Of a stretch of DNA of 51,572 nucleotides, positions 18,396-27,168 are shown piece after piece. The notes below the pieces were generated by a model. That model was not told the DNA's origin. It saw only the letters and a list, made by a program, of their open reading frames with translations, and made no database searches. The translations under genes and the position numbers were made by a program. The stretch is from assembly GCA_009693165.1 (NCBI GenBank), contig SHXX01000007.1, positions 1 to 51,572 of the forward strand, given 5' to 3'. This DNA is from Chloroflexota bacterium. Lineage in GTDB: Bacteria > Chloroflexota > UBA11872 > UBA12225. Position 1 is the first letter of the stretch. The number at the start of each line of letters is the position of its first letter.

Positions 18396-18435
18396 ACAGG
18401 GCGACACGGCAACGTGTCGCCCTGTTTTCTTTGTT
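18396..18435 (+). terminator. Intrinsic terminator of the ribosomal protein locus
   Basis: ACAGGGCGACAC (18396-18407) pairs perfectly over 12 bp with GTGTCGCCCTGT (18414-18425) around a 6-nt loop and runs into TTTCTTTGTTGT. This is a textbook rho-independent terminator 25 nt after rpsI. The next gene lies convergently on the other strand. Confidence 0.92.
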
Positions 18436-18447
18436 GTGGTTTGGGCG

Positions 18448-19101
18448 TCAGCCGATGCCCGACACCCAGAGCACAGCGATGATAAGCGCGCGACGAATTG
18501 GGCTGATAACGAGGCCAAGGATGTCAAAGTGGATGATTGATGGTGCGAACACCAGGAGCAACAGGATGCCTGGTCCGAACTGTTCGATCCGTTCGAGTTG
18601 ATCTGCCATACGGGACGGCAATAGGCCCGTAGCCACAGCGAAGCCATCAAGCGGAGGAAGCGGAAGCAAGTTGAATGCCGCCAGACCGATATTCAGGAAG
18701 AATGATGTTTCGATGACCTTGGTTGCTAGTTCACCTGCGGTCCCAGGGAAGTCCGGTAGATACTCAGCGCCGAGTGCACAAACGAGTGCCATGAGCAGGT
18801 TTGATGCCGGACCCGCCGCTGACACGAGGGCCATGCCTCGCCGCCCCCCTGCTAACGCGTTTCCGTTCACGGGGACCGGCCTACCCCAACCAAATCCAAG
18901 CCCTCCGCTAACGGACGCAAGCATGAGTAGCAGTGTGCCGAATGGGTCCAGGTGTTTCAGGGGGTTGAGCGTTAGACGTCCGGCACGCGTGGCGGTCCTG
19001 TCTCCTAACAGCAGTGCGGCTGCGGTGTGACTAAACTCATGAATCGTGATCGCAATCGCGAACGAGATCAGGGTGACAATTCCGGCTTGTATATCGGGGA
19101 T
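18448..19101 (-). CDS. Site-2-type M50 metalloprotease (rhomboid-sized membrane protease)
   Basis: About 217 residues, multi-pass. The zinc motif HEFSH (HExxH) lies near residue 17, and NLLPLPPLDG, the second S2P motif (NxxPxPPLDG), follows in a later helix. This matches compact M50 proteases that cleave within membranes. The frame has no ATG, GTG or TTG upstream of HEFSH; the first such codon (ATG at 18924) would delete the catalytic motif. The best start is an ATC at 19101-19099, 8 nt after a perfect AGGAGG; other near-cognate codons nearby cannot be excluded. Confidence 0.82.
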   Translation of the reverse strand: MPDIQAGIVTLISFAIAITIHEFSHTAAALLLGDRTATRAGRLTLNPLKHLDPFGTLLLMLASVSGGLGFGWGRPVPVNGNALAGGRRGMALVSAAGPASNLLMALVCALGAEYLPDFPGTAGELATKVIETSFFLNIGLAAFNLLPLPPLDGFAVATGLLPSRMADQLERIEQFGPGILLLLVFAPSIIHFDILGLVISPIRRALIIAVLWVSGIG

Positions 19102-19241
19102 AACCTTTGCCTCCTGCCGTCATGCTTACTGAAGCGTACACGGATAGTTCCCTTGCACGTGCTTCGCGTCAGCGGCTACTGATTGACGTTGCTTGACGGT
19201 CGGCGGTTCGGTGCATCGAGGACGGATTTCACGGGACGAGC

Positions 19242-19292
19242 AAGGGGCGGGTTGTTGTCACGCCCATCGGCCGTGGCATCGTCCCGCCCCTT
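19242..19292 (-). other. Long inverted repeat between the 22-aa peptide gene and the M50 gene
   Basis: AAGGGGCGGG (19242-19251) and CCCGCCCCTT (19283-19292) are perfect 10-bp complements separated by 31 nt. It lies 28 nt downstream of the small peptide gene on the minus strand and could be its terminator, although no T-run follows. The rest of 19102-19320 holds nothing else I can support. Confidence 0.4.
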
Positions 19293-19320
19293 GATTTCCA
19301 GTTGCATGAACTTGGGTCGG

Positions 19321-19389
19321 TTACTTCTTCTTTGCATCCTTCTTCTGAGAGTCTTTCTTCTGTGCATTCTTCGGGTTCTTGTCGCCCAT
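19321..19389 (-). CDS. Lysine-rich 22-residue peptide
   Basis: Reads MGDKNPKNAQKKDSQKKD and then AKKK, stop. A strong ribosome binding site (AGAAGGAGA) lies at good distance before the ATG. Nine of 22 residues are lysine and there is no hydrophobic residue of note, so it is soluble, highly basic and probably disordered; RNA or ribosome binding is a guess. I recall short MGDKxPK proteins of this kind in many bacteria as uncharacterised, but I cannot name a family. Too short for routine ORF calling. Confidence 0.65.
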   Translation of the reverse strand: MGDKNPKNAQKKDSQKKDAKKK

Positions 19390-19526
19390 TTTCGGTCTCC
19401 TTCTCAAGGATGTCAGGGTCGCTCCAGCGCAACTGACGCGCGGTTGTCAACGATAGGTTTATCCTAGCATCGGATTTGTGGCGGAACCACCGGTGGGTAG
19501 CAATTGACGAGGGGCATCAGGGTTGC

Positions 19527-20735
19527 ATGGGTTCCCAGAAGCGGATTCGAACGGTGGTCATTGGTGCTGGCTGGGGAGGGTCACATGCGCGAGTGATCTC
19601 CGAATTGTCGGATCAGTTTGAATTGCTGGGCATCTGCTCGCGCCGGATTGAGAGAGGCCGATCCGTTGCCGAGGCCATCGGATTACCGGGCATCACCGTT
19701 ACTTCTGATTGGCATGAACTTGTTGATATGCCTGGCGTCGACCTTACGGTGATTGCGTCTCCCGATGCCCACCACCATGAGATGACTTGCCAGGCAATTC
19801 AGACTGGATCCCACGTGTTCTGCGACAAGCCTTTGGCGATGTCTGTTGAGCATGCCGCTGAAATGCTGAGGCTGGCTGACGCGAGGGGTGTTTGCCATGC
19901 GACCGGCTTTACTTGGCGGTTCGCGCCGATCTTTGCATCACTCGCGGATGAGATTGACGCAGGGCGAGTCGGGTGGATCCGCGGAATTGATGCGCACTTC
20001 ACAATACGGCCGCCCCTCCCGGGGAAGGAGTGGCAGTTTGATCCGAGGCTACGGATCGGAGGCGTCATCGGAAACTTGGGTGTCCACGTAATCGACCTCG
20101 CCCTATGGCTGTTAGGTCGTGCTAACGGCGAGGTTTCACCCACACTTTCAGGTTGGCAAGTCTGGTGTGAGGCTGACCTTGTTGGTCGCGAAGGTGGGCC
20201 GGTGCCAGTTGTGAACGACATTGCGTGGATCCAGATGCGTAGCCCAGAATTCGGCTCACTTGGTCGGTTGGATGCCCCAGAGCAACGTCAACGAGCCCAT
20301 ATCAGGGTTTTTGTTTCCCAGAACGATACGTACCGGGCGCCCGATCCCGTTGGGTTGACGGTGCATGGGGAACGTCGCACCTACGAGGCGGTTGCGAATC
20401 CATTGGACCCAATGGCCCAGTCCTTATCGTGGGTTGAGCAGACTTCCCATCCCCGCTCTTCGATCAAGCCCCTTCGCTATCCTGGCGGACTTCCACATCC
20501 GCCAAGTGCCGAGAGACCAAGCGGTGGGTTGCTTTACCCCACACTTGTGCACCTCTATCGGGACCACATTGGTCCGCGGATAGCTGGCCGAGTCCGCTTC
20601 AGCGATGGTGATGGCGAAATGCCGACGTTTTCAAGTGGGCTGCGTGCTCAGTACGTTCTCGAGAGTGCCCTTGCGTCAGCGCGAACGGGAGGATGGGTCA
20701 ACGTCGGTGATCAAGTAGACCTCGAAACATCCTGA
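19527..20735 (+). CDS. Gfo/Idh/MocA family oxidoreductase
   Basis: 402 residues from the ATG at 19527. The N-terminal Rossmann domain has VIGAGWGGSHARV, and the catalytic-lysine motif appears as CDKPLAM instead of the usual EKP. The C-terminal domain is the GFO/IDH/MocA alpha/beta fold (GGVIGNLGVHVIDLALWLLGR). Members are NAD(P)-dependent sugar or inositol dehydrogenases; the substrate cannot be told. It stands alone on the plus strand between minus-strand genes. The frame opens at 19476, but that part is unlike the family. Confidence 0.88.
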   Translation: MGSQKRIRTVVIGAGWGGSHARVISELSDQFELLGICSRRIERGRSVAEAIGLPGITVTSDWHELVDMPGVDLTVIASPDAHHHEMTCQAIQTGSHVFCDKPLAMSVEHAAEMLRLADARGVCHATGFTWRFAPIFASLADEIDAGRVGWIRGIDAHFTIRPPLPGKEWQFDPRLRIGGVIGNLGVHVIDLALWLLGRANGEVSPTLSGWQVWCEADLVGREGGPVPVVNDIAWIQMRSPEFGSLGRLDAPEQRQRAHIRVFVSQNDTYRAPDPVGLTVHGERRTYEAVANPLDPMAQSLSWVEQTSHPRSSIKPLRYPGGLPHPPSAERPSGGLLYPTLVHLYRDHIGPRIAGRVRFSDGDGEMPTFSSGLRAQYVLESALASARTGGWVNVGDQVDLETS

Positions 20736-20825
20736 ACCGACGGGGCGGGGTATCAAGCAATACCGGCCAGGGCAACCGTTCGCGATGGGGCCCCGGCAGG
20801 GATGGCCCGCGATGATGGGGGCCCG

Positions 20826-22520
20826 CTAATCCACCTGGGCGCCGGCGAAGAGCCCCTTCAGCACGGAATCCGTGACTAGGTGGACATCAGACCATGACTT
20901 GCCGAGGCGGGACAGCGCAGCCGCGGTCGTAAGCCAGTGCCGACTGCCATTCTCAATGACGTACGCGCGCTCGTCAGTGCCCTTCACGATGCGTCCATCG
21001 GCAACGGAAAGGGGGACAGTACGGATTACCTGGTCGGGAGCAGCAATTGCATTTACTGCACCTTCAGGCATTGGTACCCGTTCTCCGTTCGAGACTCGAT
21101 AGACGGCGCCAGTTGAACTAGAAATGATGGATCCGTCGGTGAGTGCGGGAATTGGTGTGCTGACTGGAACCTTGGCAAGTTCTTCCGGTGTGGCGTTAAT
21201 TGGCACCCGTGAGCCAACGCCGAGCCGGGCAAGCGTGACGGGATCCGGGACGTGCGAACGCTTTCCGTTGATGATGACGTAAACCATGCCAGTGGCTGGA
21301 TCCCGAATGAGATCCCCGCCAATGCGGTCGGCCGGCGACGATGCAAAGTTCCGCGTGTTGTCTCGCAGTGCATACATCCGATTGTCGCGTGATCCCACAA
21401 ACAGGTTACCGTTGGGGCCGATAACCACCGGTGAGTTCACCGCATCAAATGCCCGGAAGGTGGCAATCCGCTTGCCACTAGATGTGTAACCGTAGACAAT
21501 CGAGTCACCTGACCCGATGTACACGTTGCCTTCGGCGTCGATCGCAGGAGACGACACGACCGGTGCGCCTGTCTGATCTGACCACCGGGTCTGGCCGTCA
21601 GCACTGATTCCGTATACCTTGCCGTCATCGGCACCGAAGTAGACCGACCCATCCGAGCCGACGGCAGGTTCCGAACGAATTGGGGTGCCGATGGACTTTC
21701 TCCAAAGGACCGCGGGAGAATCGGCCGCGATGGCAACCATTTCAGTGGTCGCACCGACGTACAAGTTCCCATCCGGACCGATGACGACAGAAGTAGTTGG
21801 CGAGGCAGGCAGGGCGGTTTCCCACGACGTGGGATCACCGGTCGGGGAGAACCTCCGAACGCGCCCGTCGATTGTCGCAATCACCACCGTCCCGTCCAAG
21901 CTGATCGCTGGCGTTCCCACCCCGTCTGCTGGAAGGGACACGACGGTCGCTTCGGTCCCATCAGGCTTGAGTGCCACAAGACGCTTGTTGTTTGCGATGA
22001 ACCAAATGAGACTATTCTTGCCGATGGATACGGCCCCAAGCACCTGACCATAGTTTGCGGAAACCCAAACGCCGCTTCCATCACCGGCATTCCATGCGCG
22101 GACGCGTCCCTTTTGGTCCCCGAGGATGATCCGGTCGCCATCTTCGGTCAGCACAGGGGCGCCGTAGCTGCGCGTCCCAAGCTGTGATGTCCATAGCTCG
22201 GTTCCGCTAGATGAGCTGGCGCGGAGCACACCATCGGTTGAGACGGTGTAAATCGTCCCGTCGGCCCTGATGGCAACAGAGGCGTTCACGTCATCAGCCC
22301 CGGCCACATACCAATCCAACTTGAGGGACTGCGGACCAACCACTGCATATTGCCCAGTGTGTTGCGACGACCCCCGGTATCCCAGTACGCCAGTCAAGGC
22401 TTGTGGCGCTACCCCTGTGTCGGCACTTGCTATGGAAGCACCGTTGAGCACGCTTGAGATGGCCAGTGCCATAAGTCCCGACCGGCGCCATAAGCGTCCC
22501 GACATTTTCGTGCGGTTCAT
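20826..22520 (-). CDS. Secreted PQQ-type beta-propeller protein with C-terminal repeats
   Basis: 564 residues. A signal peptide is clear (basic MNRTKMSGRLWRRSG, then LMALAISSVLNG). Residues about 45-395 are PQQ-like propeller blades with recurring units such as GTIYTVSTDG, GNVYIGSGD and GSVYFGADDGKVYGI. No PQQ-dehydrogenase catalytic motif is visible, so a scaffold or binding role is more likely. The last 160 residues hold three related repeats (MVYVIINGKRSHVPD, AVYRVSNGERVPMPE, RAYVIENGSRHWLTT). GAGGAG lies about 10 nt before the ATG. It is preceded on the same strand by glcDEF. Confidence 0.82.
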   Translation of the reverse strand: MNRTKMSGRLWRRSGLMALAISSVLNGASIASADTGVAPQALTGVLGYRGSSQHTGQYAVVGPQSLKLDWYVAGADDVNASVAIRADGTIYTVSTDGVLRASSSSGTELWTSQLGTRSYGAPVLTEDGDRIILGDQKGRVRAWNAGDGSGVWVSANYGQVLGAVSIGKNSLIWFIANNKRLVALKPDGTEATVVSLPADGVGTPAISLDGTVVIATIDGRVRRFSPTGDPTSWETALPASPTTSVVIGPDGNLYVGATTEMVAIAADSPAVLWRKSIGTPIRSEPAVGSDGSVYFGADDGKVYGISADGQTRWSDQTGAPVVSSPAIDAEGNVYIGSGDSIVYGYTSSGKRIATFRAFDAVNSPVVIGPNGNLFVGSRDNRMYALRDNTRNFASSPADRIGGDLIRDPATGMVYVIINGKRSHVPDPVTLARLGVGSRVPINATPEELAKVPVSTPIPALTDGSIISSSTGAVYRVSNGERVPMPEGAVNAIAAPDQVIRTVPLSVADGRIVKGTDERAYVIENGSRHWLTTAAALSRLGKSWSDVHLVTDSVLKGLFAGAQVD

Positions 22521-22521
22521 T

Positions 22522-22833
22522 TGTCTGAAGCTCCTCGGACTGCGTCAGTAAAGATCTTGCAAGTTAACCGGACCGATCAGGGTTCTGGAAGGGGGGAATG
22601 GATACGCACCATGACACGATGATGCTGGTACCAACCAGCGCTCGTACTCAGGGCATGCCGGAACTGCGTTCCGCCGTCCCATTCCATTGGGTTACCCAAT
22701 TCTGACGATTGCCAGGTGGTTTCTGCAATGGCAACAGGTAACAATTCTGCTAAATCCCGGTACAGCACTCGCATTCATGGTTGCGAATGACAATTCCCTG
22801 CGCCCGCCAGTGCCGGGGGGACAGGGAGGCGCA
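22522..22833 (-). other. Intergenic region glcF to propeller gene, with inverted repeats
   Basis: 312 nt without a credible gene. It contains short perfect inverted repeats: GCTGGT-acca-ACCAGC (22624-22639), ATTGGG-tta-CCCAAT (22686-22700) and TTGCCA...TGGCAA (about 22709-22734). It should hold the end of the glc transcript and the promoter of the propeller gene, but I see no convincing -35/-10 pair or T-tract. Confidence 0.4.
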
Positions 22834-24219
22834 TCAGGCATGAACGGGGTCGGAGGTTCGAGCGGCGGTGATCGATTCGTCCAGGATGTCGACGATATGC
22901 ATGCCGGTCATGTCCATGCCCCGGTCTCTTAGCCCCATGTTGATTTGCAACAAGCATCCCGGGTTCGACGCAACGATGCATGACGCCTTGGTTGCAACAA
23001 CATTCTCAAGTTTGGCTTCCAAGACCTGGCTGCTCATCTCCGGTTGGAGGATGTTGTAGATCCCGGCACTCCCGCAACAACGATCAGGGTCTTTCATTTC
23101 GACGAGATCAACGCCAGGGATCATGTGGAGAAGCTCCCTGGGCTGTGCCTTGATTTTCTGACCGTGTACGAGGTGACATGCGTCCTGATAGGTCACGGTA
23201 CGATTGACCGGGCCCAGTGGTGCCGTCAATCCGACACGAACGAGGAACTCGGCAACGTCTTCAACCTTAGCTTGGAACCGGCGGGCACGGGCCGCGTACG
23301 CTGGGTCATCCCGCAGAAGGTGTGCGTAGTTCTTGAGCTGGGCACCACATCCCGCCGAATTGATGATGATTGCATCCAGGCGATCCATCCCCAGGGTCTC
23401 GAATGCGTCGATGTTCGCGCGGGCCATCGACACGGCGCTCGGCGCGTCGCCGGCGTGTGAGGCCAGTGCCCCGCAGCATCGCTGAGCCCGCGGAACGATG
23501 ACATCGCACCCGTTTGCAGTCAGGACCCGGACCGTTGCTTCGTTCGTTGGCGCGAACGCAAGCGGCATGATGCACCCTGACACCATTCCAACAGTGATGC
23601 GCGCTGGTCCGAGCGACGCAAAGCGCTCAGTCGTAGGGGTCTCGAAAAAACGGTCACTCAGCGGTGGCGCCATCTTCTCCATGAGTGCCAGCCGGGGTGG
23701 AACAATTCCAAAGCGGGAGGCAAGCTGCACAACGGCTGGCAACGGGCTTCGCTGGTACCACCGAAGGAGGGAGCCAACGAATGCGAGACGTTCGGGATGC
23801 GGGAAAAGTTGACGGAATGCGAGCCAGGTCAGAGCTCGCCGAAGCGGTGTCGCACGCTCCTGCAGGATAGAGTGGCGGGCGGCTTCCATGACTTGACCGA
23901 ACTGCACATTTGAGGGGCATGCCGTCTCACACGCCCGGCAGACAAGGCACTGGTTCAAGTGGTCCTCGACCTCGTCGGTGAGAGGAAGCGTTCCTTCCGC
24001 GACGGCCCGGATCAGATACAGCCTGCCTCGTGGCGAATCTGGTTCAAGCCCATTTGCCCGATACGTCGGACACTGGTTAAGGCAGAGCCCGCAGTGGACG
24101 CACTTGACGAGTGCCTCATAGTCCTCTTCACCGAGAAACCCTTGCAGACCGGGGCTTGGTGGCACGTGGGTCATCGGGTTGTTCGGATCGATGCCTCGTG
24201 GCATGTCGAGAATGACCAT
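22834..24219 (-). CDS. glcF: Glycolate oxidase iron-sulfur subunit GlcF
   Basis: 461 residues. Two 4Fe-4S ferredoxin motifs are present (CVHCGLCLNQCP and CLVCRACETACP), then two cysteine-rich CCG domains (RCCGALASHAGD and RCCGSAGIYN). This is the architecture of GlcF, which carries electrons from the flavin subunits to the quinone pool during oxidation of glycolate (or D-lactate) to the 2-oxo acid. It starts 36 nt after glcE and ends the operon. Confidence 0.92.
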   Translation of the reverse strand: MVILDMPRGIDPNNPMTHVPPSPGLQGFLGEEDYEALVKCVHCGLCLNQCPTYRANGLEPDSPRGRLYLIRAVAEGTLPLTDEVEDHLNQCLVCRACETACPSNVQFGQVMEAARHSILQERATPLRRALTWLAFRQLFPHPERLAFVGSLLRWYQRSPLPAVVQLASRFGIVPPRLALMEKMAPPLSDRFFETPTTERFASLGPARITVGMVSGCIMPLAFAPTNEATVRVLTANGCDVIVPRAQRCCGALASHAGDAPSAVSMARANIDAFETLGMDRLDAIIINSAGCGAQLKNYAHLLRDDPAYAARARRFQAKVEDVAEFLVRVGLTAPLGPVNRTVTYQDACHLVHGQKIKAQPRELLHMIPGVDLVEMKDPDRCCGSAGIYNILQPEMSSQVLEAKLENVVATKASCIVASNPGCLLQINMGLRDRGMDMTGMHIVDILDESITAARTSDPVHA

Positions 24220-24255
24220 GTGACTTTCCTTCGTGAGCGCGTGGGTTGCCGGGGC

Positions 24256-25551
24256 TCAGATACCCCCGACAAATCTTCCCGGATTGAGCGTGCGTTTCGG
24301 ATCAAACTGGGACTTGACCCGCTGCATTAGCGGGAAGTCGTCGCGGACGGGTCCCCAAGCAAGAACAGAGTCGATTGGAATTCCGTCTGCTGATGCGACG
24401 ACGCACGTCCCACCCCTCGATGCAGCGGCATCACGAATTCGCCTGATGATTTCGGCACTTCCGCCCCCGATTTCCAGACGTGCAATTCCAACCCCAGAGT
24501 AGACAATCCATTCTGGAGACGCCGGGCTTGTCTCGGCAGCCAGTGCGGTTGACACTGCCACGAGTTCGCCAATCCGGGAAGGTAGTGACGCAAGCTTGAA
24601 TTGGACCCCGAGGGTGGTCGGGCGAGCGATTGCATCCCAGAAAGCCTCGTGCGCTTGTGGATTTGGTCCGAACACCGCCGATGCACCAGCATCGCTGAGG
24701 GCAGCGATGACATCGCGCTTCTGCCGCTCAACCGCGGCAGGCCACCCTGCGCACCATACCGCCACTGTCGTGCCTGCCTGTTGACGGATATCTGCAGGGG
24801 CTGACCGCAGCGAACCAGAAAACGCGATCACCGACCGAAGCGAAAGGTTTGATCGAGCAAGGCGTTCGGCAACTTCGTTCGCCACCTTGAAGTCGTCGAA
24901 GTGGGCGAGAATTGTTCCCTCCGACCTGGGAAGCGGATGGACCTTGAAGGTGACTTCACAAATGGTTCCAACCGTGCCGAGTGCACCGATGTGGAGCTTG
25001 TTGAGGTCGTAACCTACCACGTTTTTTACGACTTTGCCACCGCTGCGAACGAGGTCTCCGTTTGGGAGTGCAACTTGCATGCCTAGGACAAGGTCTCTCG
25101 CCGACCCATAGAGGAGCCGGCTCGGCCCGCTTGTATTTGTCGCAAGCATTCCACCGATGGTGGATATTTCGGGATGCCCGCCGTCGAGTGCGAGGAACTT
25201 GCCCTTCTCGCGTAGGTGATCTTGCACACGTCCGAGCGTCATCCCAGCCTCAACGGTTACAACAAGGTCGGCCGGTTCGAATGCAACGAGTTCGTTCACA
25301 TGAGACATGTCGCATGCGATGTCGTAGCGTTCGGGACCTGCGCCGATCCCTTGGTGAGTGCCCCCGCCCCAAGGAACCACCGCCTCGCTTTTCGACGTAG
25401 CTTCGGCGAGCAATCCGGCAACATCGGCCGGAGTCTTAGGGTGCGTGACGCGCCCTGGAAGCATAGACCGGATCGCGAAGCGCCCAGGCTCACCATTAGA
25501 CGGAGTTGACCTTCGAGTGGCCGGATTGCCAACATCATCCCGGACGTTCAT
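24256..25551 (-). CDS. glcE: Glycolate oxidase FAD-binding subunit GlcE
   Basis: 431 residues, slightly long for GlcE. FAD-binding type 4 signatures: VVPWGGGTHQG, ALDGGHPEISTIGGMLATNTSGP and SGGKVVKNVVGYDLNKLHIG. It pairs with GlcD and GlcF. The first 25 residues are unlike the family and the start may be later. It lies 57 nt after glcD. Confidence 0.9.
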   Translation of the reverse strand: MNVRDDVGNPATRRSTPSNGEPGRFAIRSMLPGRVTHPKTPADVAGLLAEATSKSEAVVPWGGGTHQGIGAGPERYDIACDMSHVNELVAFEPADLVVTVEAGMTLGRVQDHLREKGKFLALDGGHPEISTIGGMLATNTSGPSRLLYGSARDLVLGMQVALPNGDLVRSGGKVVKNVVGYDLNKLHIGALGTVGTICEVTFKVHPLPRSEGTILAHFDDFKVANEVAERLARSNLSLRSVIAFSGSLRSAPADIRQQAGTTVAVWCAGWPAAVERQKRDVIAALSDAGASAVFGPNPQAHEAFWDAIARPTTLGVQFKLASLPSRIGELVAVSTALAAETSPASPEWIVYSGVGIARLEIGGGSAEIIRRIRDAAASRGGTCVVASADGIPIDSVLAWGPVRDDFPLMQRVKSQFDPKRTLNPGRFVGGI

Positions 25552-25608
25552 GCAATCCCACTCCGGTCTTTGCCTGGATTGTTGTTTTTGGAACCGTGCT
25601 CATCGAGG

Positions 25609-27093
25609 TCACGCGACGCGCAGTTGAGGCACTGGGCGGTACGCATGTGGAAAGATCTTTCCGGGGTTCAGTCGCACGTCCGGATCGAAAGCGTACTTGA
25701 GCGCGTGTTGTGCGGAAATGTCTTGATCCGACATAACCCATGTGAGGTACGCCTGCTTCTCAAGACCAATCCCGTGTTCGCCTGACAGCGTGCCTCCGAC
25801 GTCCACACATTTTCGGAGGATATCTCCCCCGGCGGCGATGACTTTCTCTACCTCACCTGGTACTCGGGCATCAAAAATGATGCAAGGGTGAAGGTTGCCA
25901 TCGCCGGCATGGAACACGTTTGCGATTGGAAGGTTGTACCGCTCGCTTACCTCCGCGACGGTTCGCAGCACTTCGAGCAACCGGGTGCGAGGGATTACAC
26001 CGTCTTGAAGCACGTAGTTTGGCTTGATCTGGCCAAGAGCACCGAGCGCACCTTTTCGGGCCTTCCAGAGACGATCACGCTCGTCAGCGGTCCGCGCCGT
26101 CCGAATTTCCGAGGCTCCCGCGGTGAGTAGCAAGCTCTCAACGTGAGGCACGAGTTCATCAACGCCCTCGCGCACTCCTTCAACTTCAACGAGTAGAACC
26201 GCAGCGGCGTCAGCCGGCAGGCCAGTATGCCCAGCCCGGGTAAGCGCCTGGATGGTCAACGCATCCATCATTTCTAGCGCCGCGGGAATGATCCCAGCAG
26301 CAATGATGTCCGAGGTCGCTTGGCTAGCACTATCGATAGTCGGAAAGCTTGCAAGGATTGTCCTCACGGCTTCCGCGGTCGGCATGAGCCTGACCGCAAC
26401 CTGCGTCACGACCGCGAACGTGCCTTCTGAACCAACAATGCAGCCAGTCAAGTCGTAGCCAGGCGCGTCGACCGCCTGCGTGCCCGTGCCAAGGCTTCCA
26501 GTGTGGACGACTTCACCAGATGCCAAGACGCATTCGAGACCGGTCACGTGGTTCGTAGTTACGCCGTAGGCAAGGCAGTGCGCACCCCCCGCGTTCTCGG
26601 CGACGTTCCCGCCGATGGAGCACGCAGCCTGACTGGAAGGGTCGGGAGCGAAGTAAAGTCCGTATCTGGCTACCGACTTCGTTAGGTCCAGGTTGACCAA
26701 GCCAGGTTCAACAATTGCCCGGAGATTTTCCGGATCGACCGACAGGACCTTGCGCATCCGGGAGAAACCCAATGCAACCCCCCCTTCGGTTGGTACGGCT
26801 CCTCCCGACAGGCCAGTCCCGGACCCGCGGGCGACCACTGGAAGCCCAAACCGGGCGGCAGAGCGGATTACCCCGACAACGTCTGAGCAAGAACCGACCA
26901 GTGCAACCGCATCAGGGTGGCCGACATCGATTGAGCCGTCGTACTCGTATGAACGCATCATTTCGCGACGCCAATGGACATTTGCGTCGCCGACCACCAA
27001 GCCTAGCGCCTGAACGAGTAGGGAGTTCACACCAGCACTGTTCATGCGTGGCGCCATGCCGACTGATGAGTGGCTCGCTGGCGTGGGAGTCAT
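25609..27093 (-). CDS. glcD: Glycolate oxidase subunit GlcD (FAD-linked oxidase)
   Basis: 494 residues. FAD-binding type 4 domain (VVARGSGTGLSGGAVP, GGNVAENAGGAHCLAYG) and the FAD-linked oxidase C-terminal domain (NVFHAGDGNLHPCI, SGEHGIGLEKQAYL). It oxidises glycolate or D-lactate; glcE and glcF downstream favour glycolate. No ribosome binding site precedes the ATG; instead a perfect TATAAT ends 10 nt upstream, which suggests a leaderless transcript. Confidence 0.93.
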   Translation of the reverse strand: MTPTPASHSSVGMAPRMNSAGVNSLLVQALGLVVGDANVHWRREMMRSYEYDGSIDVGHPDAVALVGSCSDVVGVIRSAARFGLPVVARGSGTGLSGGAVPTEGGVALGFSRMRKVLSVDPENLRAIVEPGLVNLDLTKSVARYGLYFAPDPSSQAACSIGGNVAENAGGAHCLAYGVTTNHVTGLECVLASGEVVHTGSLGTGTQAVDAPGYDLTGCIVGSEGTFAVVTQVAVRLMPTAEAVRTILASFPTIDSASQATSDIIAAGIIPAALEMMDALTIQALTRAGHTGLPADAAAVLLVEVEGVREGVDELVPHVESLLLTAGASEIRTARTADERDRLWKARKGALGALGQIKPNYVLQDGVIPRTRLLEVLRTVAEVSERYNLPIANVFHAGDGNLHPCIIFDARVPGEVEKVIAAGGDILRKCVDVGGTLSGEHGIGLEKQAYLTWVMSDQDISAQHALKYAFDPDVRLNPGKIFPHAYRPVPQLRVA

Positions 27094-27103
27094 GGTTAGA
27101 GGA

Positions 27104-27109
27104 ATTATA
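27104..27109 (-). promoter_or_regulatory. -10 box of glcD, leaderless-type promoter
   Basis: TATAAT on the minus strand, separated by 10 nt (TCCTCTAACC) from the glcD ATG. Transcription would then start within two or three bases of the ATG. The -35 region at 17-nt spacing is only CCGACC (3 of 6), so the promoter may depend on an activator or an extended element. Confidence 0.6.
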
Positions 27110-27168
27110 CGGTCGGTAACCGGATTGGTCGGCCTGTGCTGACCAGCAACGCCACGATGGGCTAGTGG

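Noticed and set aside
18448-18924. M50 gene starting at the ATG at 18924
   Set aside because: This would remove the HEFSH catalytic motif, which is in frame upstream and clearly part of the protein.
20736-20825. GGGGCCCC-rich sequence between convergent genes as a terminator
   Set aside because: It contains short G/C palindromes, but no clear stem of useful length followed by T residues.
22577-22774. 65-codon minus-strand frame between glcF and the propeller gene
   Set aside because: No ribosome binding site, no domain, and it spans inverted repeats.
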